Source: Leuctra nigra (Eukaryota; Arthropoda; Insecta; Plecoptera; Leuctridae). Taken from it: a stretch of 64,000 nucleotides of DNA. The notes under the pieces are model-generated. The model was not told the origin of the DNA, did not search any database, and saw nothing but the letters and a program-made list of their open reading frames with translations. The stretch is taken from NCBI GenBank assembly GCA_934045905.1, contig OW203769.1:806001-870000 (forward strand), written 5' to 3'. How positions within the stretch are numbered: the stretch's first letter is position 1; the number at the start of each line of letters is the position of its first letter. Shown piece after piece: positions 33,246 through 43,547 of the stretch. The position numbers and the translations under genes were made by a program.

Positions 33246-33764
33246 CCCCCTATCGCAATGTGTCCTCCTTCTCCCCTAATGCTATTTTAACTATTACACG
33301 TGTGTTTGTTTCCATGAAACTACAGAATGAGTCTTCTGACCTCACACAATGTTTTCGGTGTTTAGGATTGAAAATTGCAGTCAACCACAACAATGCAAAA
33401 ACTTAGTAAGAATGAGATCGCTCGAACAGCAGATGTTTGCTGTAAGTAAGTTGCTCATTTAACACATGAATTCTCAAAATTACAAGAATATATTATGCGG
33501 TTGAATTCTCAAATCGCTGTCTCAAGTTTTGCAAAACTAATTGAGCTAAGGTATTATCCCATGAGACAATAACTAATTTGTCCAACATGAATAAAGTTCA
33601 ATAATGACACGGTAAACTATGATACCAAAACACATACTTAAAGCTTTTACATCTAGCTTGCATATTGCAAGCTTTTACAAAGGAAGGGAGGGGAGAGGTC
33701 TCCCATTTCCTTACTTTATTAGTAACTCTTCTCCAAGAAGAGTTTTATGCGAACCGTTCTGGTT
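33246..33764. other. Unassigned DNA
   Basis: No supported gene. Confidence 0.4.
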
Positions 33765-34180
33765 CTGCCGTTCTGGCTACGGGGCTTTGTTTGTAGACAA
33801 TTGTATTTTTATTTTGTGATTAAAAAAGAATATTCAAACTGAAAACTGGAACTGAATCTTCACAAATTCCGAAAATTTAAAATGCACCATGTGTGTCTTT
33901 CATCTATTCAATATTAAAATATCAAATAATTAAGTCGTCAATATCCAAAAAAGTAGCTGGAAAACATTGCAAAATCACCCGCGCTGTATCGTTTATGTGT
34001 CTTGTTCTAGACTTATCATGAAGAGAGCAGCCATAGAGAAGGATATCAACAGCTCTTCAAAGAAGCTGGCATTGATGAGAGCGGATCTGGAACTGATTAG
34101 TAAGATACCTTCGCACTACCCTCTGTCTAATGTATCCCCTGTTCCTCTACTGTTACATGCCTCATTGGCATGTAACGGCA
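33765..34180 (+). repeat. Segmental duplicate, unit 2, with possible small exon
   Basis: Partner of 32785-33245. It keeps an open stretch from the ATG at 34018: MKRAAIEKDINSSSKKLALM, then ADLELIS followed by GTAAGATACC, which would be a fitting splice donor. It could be a first coding exon of a short gene, now duplicated and broken upstream, but I recognise no protein and no downstream exon. Confidence 0.55.
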
Positions 34181-35026
34181 CGGCATGTAACTGTTTGGAT
34201 AATATTTCTTAAATTAAGTTTGCTCATATTAGCATTTAGCTAATGGCCTATTTTGTGGTTTGAATCTCTGTATTTTTTTATTTTTAATTAATCCATAATC
34301 TAGTGGAGCGGTCGCTCGACGCCAGCCAAGTCGTACGGCGCGCGCACACTCTCATTTAAAAAGGCTGGAGCAACCCACTTTTACTGTAAGCATCAAAGTG
34401 GCATTTTCGGCCTACTGGATCTTAAAATTGGAAAATCTCACATTGTTGCGAAATATGTTAATTTCGAGTTATGGCCCACCCTACAACATATACCAAATTT
34501 GGGAACAATAGGTTACGCCCTTTGCGAGCTAGAGAGCCGTGAAAACAGTGTTTTAGGGCGGTTTTAATCAGTAATCTTAGTAGTAGTAGTAGTAGTAGTC
34601 TCCTGAATTCAAATCCGGTAAACAGGCCACAGCCTAAACGGCTAAACCAATTGATCTCAAATTTTTACCACGTGTGCACTTTTAGCGTCTGATTTGCCCT
34701 CGCTTCCATGACTTTTTTTGTGCCGCCATTTTGATACCGGACGTAACGTCATATCTCGTCAACGGCTGGACCGATTTGAACAAAATTTACGCCAAACGAT
34801 TTAGACGGTCAACTATATAGGTCATCAGTAGCAAAAGACAAAAAATTATGTTAATGAAACCGGAAAAGACGTAATGAAATTTGAAATATATCGATTGGCA
34901 TTTCGGCGACAAAGTTTGATCCGATTATTTTGATATTTATGTAACGTATGTACTTTTGACATATCATGTGACTTGTTATAAAACCAACCGGAAGACGCCA
35001 TTTTGAAACCGGAAGTGACATCATAT

Positions 35027-35873
35027 CGTCGTGTCAGAGTGTAAGTGATCTATCTCCAATTTTTGAAATTTTTAGATTTTTGGTTTAGGTCGTGTATTAG
35101 AATGTACTTGATCTATATGAATTGAAATTCCCTCCAATTTATCACTTTTGCGGTAATTATGAACGGAAATCGTTTGCTCTATGTCCAGTAATCAATGACT
35201 TGTTAGGATGCATTTGCTCTATGTCCGCATCGTCCAATCAGAGCACTCCCTCACGTTCAAACTGTCAAGTTGGCGCGCATCTGGGATATTAGTAAACCCG
35301 CTGTTAATTCCTTAATTCGAAGGTCACGTCAGAATAAGATTAAAATTAAGTAGTTAGATATTATTTGTATGATATATTTACATTTATTTTGTGTGGAATT
35401 GAGTTTTTTGTGTAATTTTATTTTTTTCTCAAATATTTATTGCAATTAATTTTTAATTTATATGAATTACTCTGAATTCTGAATTACTATGAATCACTCT
35501 GAAACACTAACCGATACAATATCTTCAGTAATATTCATGAGAAATAAAAAACATTAATGTACCACAATAGCATTGGCCATTGCATTGATTTCCAAATGCA
35601 GAAGACCTATGTCCACATTTCTAACAAACACTCGCTAAGAAATGTGCACAAAGTCCTATGTCCAACAGGAAATTACCTATTTTCGCTTCGTTTGTTACTG
35701 AAACATCAATGAAACACATAAATAAGTGTTCTCATTCGAATAAGTGATTATATAAACTTACAACTACAGTTATTGTTTATACTTTTATAGGGTTAATAAA
35801 ATCATAAAGTTTGACCCTCTGTTTCTCCGGATGGGAAAAGTTGGACATAGAGCACTTACACTCTGAGGCGACG
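35027..35873 (+). mobile_element. TIR element copy 2, nested in copy B
   Basis: 847 bp, same ends as 26328-27161, flanked by ATAT on both sides. Removing it restores a site like that in copy D at 53035-53050 (reverse strand): GTGACATCATATC then C.CAA.AACGGCTAAA.AG. This confirms the borders and the insertion order. Confidence 0.85.
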
Positions 35874-36619
35874 ATATCTCAATAACGGCTAAATAGATGT
35901 AAACGATTCCAGCGCTAAACAATTAAGACGGTCATCTTTATGTATTATCATCAATAATATTTGCAGTTTCCCATACCGAAACCGGAAATGACGTCACACA
36001 TTTTAATAATCTCACAAATTTACATTTTGATGCAATTAATATACTATTTGAGACAGCTTATAATAAAATGTAATCATGTTTAAATTATAATTCAAGGGGT
36101 CAGATAACTCAGCCGCCATTTTGAAACCGGAAGTAACGTCATATCTCGAAAACTGGTAGACCGATCGGCATGAAACTAGCGCCAAACGATTCGGAAGGCC
36201 ATCTCTATGGAATAGGAACAGTCAAACTAGAATTTTCCTATTTATGAGACCGGAAATGCCGTCAATAAAATTTATAAATTATTATAATCCCCTCCTATAC
36301 AATAAATACATATTCATAAAACTTAAAATGATACACATCATTTATAGATATAAATTCTATGTGGCAGTGCAGTACGTTCAGCAGCTATTTTGAAAACCGT
36401 AGTGTTGCCATATCTCGGAACTGGGTTGACCGATTGGAATGAAACCTTTGCTATTCTTCATAAAAGATCATTTAAAGCAAATATTTAGAACCATACGCTG
36501 TTTTTCATTAGTAGTACCTAACCAAATTGTAAAGGGTGATTTTTTTAAAAGGATTTAGTAATTGTTTATTCGATATGTGTCACAAGTTGTAAGAATAAAC
36601 TAAAAAAAGGAGTGATATC

Positions 36620-37008
36620 TCCATAAAAAAACACTTCGTGTAAAAATACCAGCCAAGTCTCTTCAACTAAAAAAAAATATGAAATCTTAAAATTCTGCAC
36701 TGAAAAGTAGTGATATCAAAAAATTAGCCAAGTCAAAACTTTATTTGAAAATCAAAAAATACTTGGCGCATCGTTTTTTAAGGCATTATAGGTTTACTAT
36801 TATATTTGATGTATATTTTATATCTGGCCTATACTTCTAAGCTATTTATATACACGATGCGCCAAGTATTTTTTGATTTTCAAATAAAGTTTTGACTTGG
36901 CTAATTTTTTGATATCACTACTTTTCAGTGCAGAATTTTTAGATTTCATATTTTTTTTTAGTTGAAGACTCTTGGCTGGTATTTTTACACGAAGTGTTTT
37001 TTATGGGG
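36620..37008. repeat. Long inverted repeat of copy B
   Basis: Arms about 36620-36777 and 36852-37008; loop about 75 bp. Same sequence family as 8766-9165 and 51236-51687. Confidence 0.87.
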
Positions 37009-37149
37009 TACCTAAATACTCCAATAAATACACTTGTGTGTACTGTTACAGCAAGAAGAACAAAATTCAGCTATTTTTTATATAATTTAGTGGACCGTGC
37101 TTCTAGATTTCAGTTGATTTAGGAATATTATTTCCGGGTTTTAAGGAAT

Positions 37150-37214
37150 TATGGTTTGAGGTGTTGCACGTATCCGTGCTCGCTTATCAACGCGTTGCCA
37201 GAGCGTTTTCCTAG
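37150..37214 (+). repeat. Helitron-like 3' end
   Basis: GTGCTCGCTTATCAACGCGT, then hairpin partner GCGTTTTCCTAG|T. Same terminus as the insertion in copy A and as 37955-38016. Confidence 0.65.
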
Positions 37215-37345
37215 TAACTTACAACTGGCAATACACGAACTGGCAATGGAACTGTTTAATATGAGTATCAAGTTGTTGAATAATATTGGAATTGTGATTA
37301 ACGTCAATAAGGGTTGTGTATTTGTAATGGATAAAGGGAGGGTTG

Positions 37346-37545
37346 NNNNNNNNNNNNNNNNNNNNNNNNNNNNNNNNNNNNNNNNNNNNNNNNNNNNNNN
37401 NNNNNNNNNNNNNNNNNNNNNNNNNNNNNNNNNNNNNNNNNNNNNNNNNNNNNNNNNNNNNNNNNNNNNNNNNNNNNNNNNNNNNNNNNNNNNNNNNNNN
37501 NNNNNNNNNNNNNNNNNNNNNNNNNNNNNNNNNNNNNNNNNNNNN
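37346..37545. other. Assembly gap (200 N)
   Basis: Exactly 200 unknown bases, a conventional gap size; real length unknown. Open frames that cross it are not meaningful. Confidence 0.99.
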
Positions 37546-37954
37546 GTCATCGGGTCCAACATTATCTGTATTTTTGAAAATTTTCAGACTAAACTGTGTT
37601 TAAATTCAAAAGTTATCGACAGTTTACGGATATTTTGCTTGTTGGCTATCATATTTCTCGAATTTCATATTTCACGGAATCTTCGAATCTTCACTTCAAG
37701 GTTGTTAGAGCAGAAACTTTCAAACGTATTATGAAACTGATATGACCGTTTAATATTTTTTTGAACGATATCCTGTGATTTTTGGAAAATAACAAGGAAT
37801 CGTTCAATCATAAAGGTTCAATCGATCAATCCATTCAATCGAGCGTGGTTATTGGGACCAATATTTTAGGAATTGTTGGAGATTTTCATACAAGTCCGTG
37901 ACGAAATTCAAGAATTATTGGCTTATAAGTACATTTTCGATAAACATAATTTCG

Positions 37955-38016
37955 GTTCGAGGTGTTGCGCGTATCCGTGCTCGCTCATCAACGCGTTACT
38001 CAGAGCGTTTTCCTAG
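37955..38016 (+). repeat. Helitron-like 3' end
   Basis: GAGGTGTTGCGCGTATCCGT, CTCATCAACGCGTTACTCAG, then AGCGTTTTCCTAG|T. It repeats the 37150-37214 ending about 800 bp downstream, with the assembly gap between them. Confidence 0.68.
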
Positions 38017-38739
38017 TATTGATATAATGATATAAATGTGATCAACACTGTCTGAAGACTTGAACTTGATTTTAATGGTGATCTAGACAAGGGTGACTAC
38101 CCTACATCTTGAATATTATTTTGAAGTTTCATTTTATGATTCATTCACACAATAATAACGACAAATCAACAAAGCAATTCAACAATGACCCTCATCGTAA
38201 TCAAAACGTTGACCACCGAGGAACTTTACGTTGACGACCCTACGCGCCAAGCCAGGAAATATTTACGAGTAATAATGCACAAATCTAAGAGCTGAATTTA
38301 ATAAACATTTGTATCTAGTGGAGCGGTCGCTCCACCCAGCCAAGTCGTACTATACACTCACAGTCACTCAACATACCGTAAATGCCTAATAAACTGAGGA
38401 GCAGACCAAACACTTTTACTGTAAGCAACAACATGGCATTTTCGGCCTACTGGATCTCAAAATTGGTAAATCTCACATTGTTGCAAAATATCTTAATTTC
38501 GAGCTATGGCCCACCCCACTACATATACCAAATTTGGGAACAATAGGTTATGCCATTTGCGCGCTAGAGGACCGAGAAAACAGTGAAATTACACCACTTT
38601 CTGATTCTGAAGATGATGATGATTCTGATGATATCACGAAACGTCGCTATCACCGCCACAGCCTAAACGGCTGAACCGATCGACCTGAAATTTTTACCAC
38701 AAGTGCACTTTTGGCGTCTGAGGTGCCTTTTTATAAAAC

Positions 38740-39365
38740 CAACCGGAAGCCGCCATTTTGAAACCGGAAGTGACGTCATAACTCAAAAACGTCTGGACCG
38801 ATTAGAACGAAATTAGCGCCTTTCGATTTAGATGGTCATCTATATGAAGTATCAATAAAAAAAATATTATTTTCTTATTTTCTAAACCGGAAGTGACGTC
38901 ATAAATACGCAATATTTAACTTATTTCAACAAATTATACTTAAAATACGTACATAATTAACTTACATTGTAACATAGACAATACAATTTATATATTCAAG
39001 GTAGCAGTGTTCTCGGCCGCCATTCCTGAAACCGGAAGTGACGTCATATATCTAAAACGCCTGTACCGATTGCAACTGAACTAGCTCCTGCGTATTCATT
39101 CTGCTATTTATTTGAAAAATCAATTGTGAAAAATGAATAAATAAATTAATGGTACCGGAAATGGCGGCAGGAACCACTAAATGAAACCGGAAGTGACGTC
39201 ATATATTACAAACGGCATGACCGATTTTACGGAAATATAGGGATTAGGAATTCAGATGGTCGTTCATGAAGGTATCAACTAGATAAAACTAGATTGTTTT
39301 CTTATTACCTATACCGGAATTCGGCCGCTATTTCAAAACCGGAAGTGACGTCATGTATCGAAAAC
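38740..39365 (+). promoter_or_regulatory. Array of YY1-like/ETS/CRE composite sites in copy C
   Basis: Five units combine CCGGAAGTGACGTCA (ETS core overlapping a full CRE palindrome); the clearest is GCCGCCATTTTGAAACCGGA at 38750, where a YY1-type motif directly precedes. Spacing is about 120-155 bp. Each CRE is followed by a conserved AT(A/C)-rich link and an AACG..T..ACCGATT block. Binding is inferred from consensus only. Confidence 0.7.
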
Positions 39366-39543
39366 GGCTTGATCGATTAACACGAAACTTAAGCTATTCT
39401 TCTTGGATAATCATTTTCATCTTATACCAAACGCAACTTTTCATAGTAACCAAATCGGTTGAGGCGTATTTTTTTAAAGAAATTAGTCCCTGTTTGGACA
39501 TGTGCTACAAGCTGTATGAATAAACTAACAAAAGAAGTGATAT

Positions 39544-40669
39544 CCCAGAAAAAACACTCCGTGTAAAAATACCAGCCAAGTCTCTTTAACTATAAAAAAT
39601 AATAGAAGAAATCTAAAAATTCAGCACTGAAAAGGAGTGATATCAAAAAAGGAGCCAAGTCAACGAATTTTCCAAATTTTAATCGTACCATTGAAATAAA
39701 AATATCAACCCCCGAGAAATACTTAAAAAAAGGACTTGGCGCATCGTTTTTTTAAAGACATTTTTCTATTCTTAAGCTTATGCCACTCACATACTACGTA
39801 GTTCAGAAATGCCTAGAAAAATTGGGACAAAACTTTCAAATTAAATATTGAACATTCTGTAAAATATTTTAAATTTAAATATAAGTACGCAAAGAAACAT
39901 AGCATTGTCTTACAAGCAATAAATACAGAACAGTTGTGTTTGTGATTGGTAGGTACCTATAGTTTTGTGGGTACATCAACATACCTACTACAGCATTATA
40001 CTTTGAACCTTCTCGCCGTGTAATTAATTGCTATTAATTAACATTTTATACCAAAAAAATTCATAAATTACATAACGTATTACTTTAGATAAAAATCTAG
40101 TCAGTAATTATTTGAGCAGCATGGCTCAGTGCACTAGTCACTTATACAAATCTCATTGACGGCCTTCTTGTAATGAGCGCTTTCGCTATTTCCCTCAGTC
40201 ACGATATTGAGAAGTATGATTGATTAATATGACCCTAGAAATAGTGGCAATAACGAATAGACTAGGCCGCTTCCGTTTATTCGTTATTCGTTTATCCGTT
40301 TATTTCCTCTGAATATTGACAAAATACCAAAACTGCCAGTAGGTAAGAGTACTAGTTATATTAAAACGTAGTATGATTCGTCGATAATGAATGTGATATA
40401 CTCAGGAAAATATACTTGTAGAGTTCTTCCTATACTTTTAGGATAGAAAAGTGTCTTTAAAAAAACGATGCGCCAAGTCCTTTTTTTAAGTATTTCTCGG
40501 GGGTTGATATTTTTATTTCAATGGTACGATTAAAATTTGGAAAATTCGTTGACTTGGCTCCTTTTTTGATATCACTCCTTTTCAGTGCTGAATTTTTAGA
40601 TTTCGTCTATTTTTTTTTTATAGTTAAAGAGACTTGGCTGGTATTTTTACACGGAGTGTTTTTTCTGGG
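39544..40669. repeat. Long inverted repeat of copy C, 0.66-kb loop
   Basis: Arms about 39544-39775 and 40445-40669, starting CCCAGAAAAAACACTCCGTG and ending with the inverse. Arms match over GGAGCCAAGTCAACGAATTT and ACTTGGCGCATCG. The loop (about 39776-40444) has no recognised content. Confidence 0.88.
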
Positions 40670-41129
40670 TTGTAACTAACGCAACATTGAGTTACATTAA
40701 CAAAATGACCAACGAAATATTAAGCTTCGAAAATGTTATAGCACACACAACATACATCTGATATTTTTAAGATGATATTATTGTGAGAACTTGAGACCAA
40801 TTACAAATTCACAAAAAAAGTAGTATGTACCTACTTATTTTTGGTAACAAGAAACATAAATTAAATATGTACTTTGAATTGATTAAGTAGTATTGAATGA
40901 TTGACTATTTACATAAATATGAGAGGCTAGACTCTCTATTAAAATAAGTTTGAAATGTATGTGTCACACTGTCTAACTCTGCTCTACGATGCAGATGCCC
41001 ATGTAGACGATCTGCTCTCAGGAGGAACACAGCTGGCTTCTTCTTCAGCGTCAAGCCCTGTGGGTAAGATACAAACATTAGTGACCAACATTGACAAACG
41101 TCCAACATAATTGAGCGATCGTCTTCATT
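40670..41129. other. Unassigned DNA
   Basis: No supported gene or repeat. Confidence 0.4.
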
Positions 41130-41693
41130 TTGCACTTTTTGACACTATCTGTTTTTTTTTTGTTTTTGTTTTTGTTTGGCCCGAAAGCACAGGCCACAAT
41201 TTTTTCCGTTCGAGCAGAAATTTTGCACCCATCAAAAATATCATTCTGTGTATAGTTTTGGATTGGTTCAAAAATGAAAATATCTCTTGATTGGTCAAAA
41301 ACCAAAATGTTCCGATTAAAAGTTTAAATTTTGCATGAACATTAAGACTACCTACCATTTTTCTTATTTTACAACTTTTCGGCCCCATCAGTAGAGAATG
41401 TATATACTTATTAACATTTAAATAGAGGACCAGAAGAGATTTTATTGAAATCTTATTTCCATAAATTAAATCTGATTTAATCGGACTTAGATCTGATTTT
41501 GGATCAGAGTGTATAGATGGATATTCTCAGTTTCCATGAAGATCCAGTAATTTTTTTTGATCGAGTGGATCGTATTTCAATTCACTATGGACGTAGGTAT
41601 AATTGTTTTATGTGCGTTACGATATTCCAGTTGGAGATGCTGTTTGTTTCCGTGCACACTCATTTAAACGCGTTACACATAGCGTTTTCCTAG
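41130..41693 (+). mobile_element. Helitron-like copy, 3' part
   Basis: A T-rich run (41150-41180), then TTCGAGCAGAAATTTTGCAC as in the other copies, then the terminal hairpin AAACGCGTTACACATAGCGT and TTTCCTAG|T at 41693. Non-autonomous; the 5' limit is uncertain. Confidence 0.6.
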
Positions 41694-42422
41694 TTCTATT
41701 CTCATTTTATCACGACCAATGCTTTTTTTTAGCCTACAGCACTACCAACTTACAGTCTGGATGACATGGAAGAGAATATGTAGTAAGGTCTATTTAAGAG
41801 CATGAACAATATTTAAAAAAATGAACTCAAATATGATCGCCATGATCAATAGAGAATGGGAGAAACATCTCGAAGCAACCTAAAGCACACATAGACCATT
41901 TATGTTCCTTTCAACTCTGCTCAAAAGTTGCTTGTGATAGAACTTTTAGTTGATAAGTATTGTAACGATAGTCCTTTGTCTTTCATTCATTGATAGGTAG
42001 TTATATTAGTTTTTTTCTTACTCCAGAGCACGGCCAGAGTTAGCAATAAAAGCGGTGATAGACAAGCATAATATTAGCGATGAAAATGCTGAGGTAGTTA
42101 TCTAACAATAGATACCTACTGTTAATTGCATTGAATAGATTAGGATTTAAATTATTGAGCAAATGTATAAGTGTCCCTTGCGCTCTTTTGTAATTTTTTT
42201 ATTTTTCTTTGCACTCTTTTGTTAGTTTTTTTGTATTTTTGTCCATACGACTCTAGAAGTTGAATCGCTTCTCCGATCGAGCTGAAAATTTTCACACATG
42301 AACGGACCATTTCGTACGGACAATACGGTAATTTATTTGTTGAATTACAATGTGTAGGTAAATTACGGTAAAATAAAATCTAAGACGAGAATTGAAGAAA
42401 AATAATGTATAACTTTAATTAC
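41694..42422. other. Unassigned DNA
   Basis: No gene supported. 42236-42300 (CGATCGAGCTGAAAATTTTC) resembles the Helitron interior motif. Confidence 0.4.
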
Positions 42423-43056
42423 TTAAGGTGGCTGTATATCACGTGACTTTTTAACCAAAAAGCTACACATTTTCTATTGGAAGGGTTCAGTTTAGCAAAG
42501 ACTTCTCACTCATCAGATAAGTTAGGACACATCTGTTGGAACTTATCTACGCAGAAAAGAACTGCGAAAATAACAAATTATATTATTTTACTTCCTTGCA
42601 CCTAAATATTCTCAAATCAAGACCTGAAGTTGAAGGAAATTCTACGAGTTGCCAAGAACAGCAAACTTTACTCTAATAAAAAGGCACATATGCATCACAA
42701 ACCTGACGCAATGTCAGAATATATAACATGCGCTCTTTCTTCCTCTTTCCAGCGAAATGTTGAGATATTAATTATATTCACTATTATAATTGTAATGTTC
42801 AAACGAACAGCACTTGGTTTTGACAGTCTTCACACGCGTAAGTATACACGATATTTGTGTTGTTTTTATTATAAAACCACTGCAAAATTAAATAATATTG
42901 ACTGCAAATATTGATAAGCTCCAGTATGCAGTGAATTTTCTTCATAAATCACCTTGGATTACTCAACATGAACGATGTAAGGTATGTACTCATAGGTAAC
43001 TATTTCTTTTGATCGGATGTAGAGAAATAAAGTCACGTGATACACAGCCACCTTAA
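42423..43056 (+). mobile_element. piggyBac-type MITE, copy 2
   Basis: 634 bp between TTAA sites. TIRs GGTGGCTGTATATCACGTGA and, inverted, GGTGGCTGTGTATCACGTGA differ at one position. Same element as 25219-25852 in opposite orientation. No transposase. Confidence 0.85.
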
Positions 43057-43341
43057 GAGGTTAAGAAACCTGCTGATCACTTAATACAAATCGCTTAAAC
43101 AAGACTTGAATGCAATGTTCACCAGCCCCCCCCCCCCCCCCCCCCTCCTCAAATTGACTGTTCAGTTTTTGACATTTAAAAATAATAATGGTCAAATACG
43201 AGATTTTAATTATGCAATGAATTTCAATGATCTGTTGATACACTTTCTTATGCATTGCAAATGCAAAAATGTTATGCATGTCTTATGCAAATGTTTACTT
43301 AAAAGCATAGAGCTCTGTTTTCCTACCTACAAAATCATGGC
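43057..43341. other. Short unassigned DNA with poly-C
   Basis: C run at about 43127-43145; otherwise nothing recognised. Confidence 0.5.
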
Positions 43342-43547
43342 ATTGCTAGTAGTAGTAGTAGTAGTATTCTTTATTTAGATATTTAGCTATTTCATGTTTA
43401 CATAGGTATTATACACTCAGTACTATAAGGTTTTTGTCAAATAATACATTTTTAACAATTATAACACAATTAAGAGATAATTATGAGATAAGGTAAATAA
43501 GAGATAAACAAGAGATACACAATTTCACCTATTCCAAAAACCTTGGC

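Larger units (their letters stand above)
34298..37008 (+). mobile_element. Composite YY1-ETS-CRE element, copy B
   Basis: Starts ATCTAGTGGAGCGGTCGCTC (one base breaks the palindrome here: CTCGAC), runs through the array and ends with the inverted repeat 36620-37008. Array sites are drifted (ACCGGACGTAACGTCA at about 34735, ACCGGAAGTGACATCATA at about 35008, ACCGGAAATGACGTCAC at about 35983, ACCGGAAGTAACGTCATA at about 36126). It is interrupted at 35027-35873 by the ATAT-flanked TIR element. Confidence 0.82.
38313..40669 (+). mobile_element. Composite YY1-ETS-CRE element, copy C
   Basis: 2357 bp, nearly identical to copy F (57274-59626) from ATCTAGTGGAG to CTGGG, with unrelated DNA on both sides. 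The perfect 18-bp palindrome GTGGAGCGGTCGCTCCAC opens it. Five exact CCGGAAGTGACGTCA sites lie at about 38768, 38886, 39031, 39184 and 39341, several preceded by GCCGCCATT. A large inverted repeat fills 39544-40669. No protein-coding frame of note. TTGTA occurs on both immediate flanks, but F lacks a matching duplication, so this may be chance. Confidence 0.88.

Noticed and set aside
37156..37734. Long forward and reverse open frames near 37.2-37.7 kb
   Set aside because: They run through the 200-N gap and owe their length to unknown bases; the ends belong to a Helitron-like terminus.
38304..38312. TTGTA on both sides of copy C as a target duplication
   Set aside because: Copy F, nearly identical, has no matching duplication (TTTAA versus ATACC), nor do A, B or D, so it is probably chance.
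43106..43378. 90-codon forward frame beginning with a proline run
   Set aside because: Made by a poly-C tract and the LINE's microsatellite tail.
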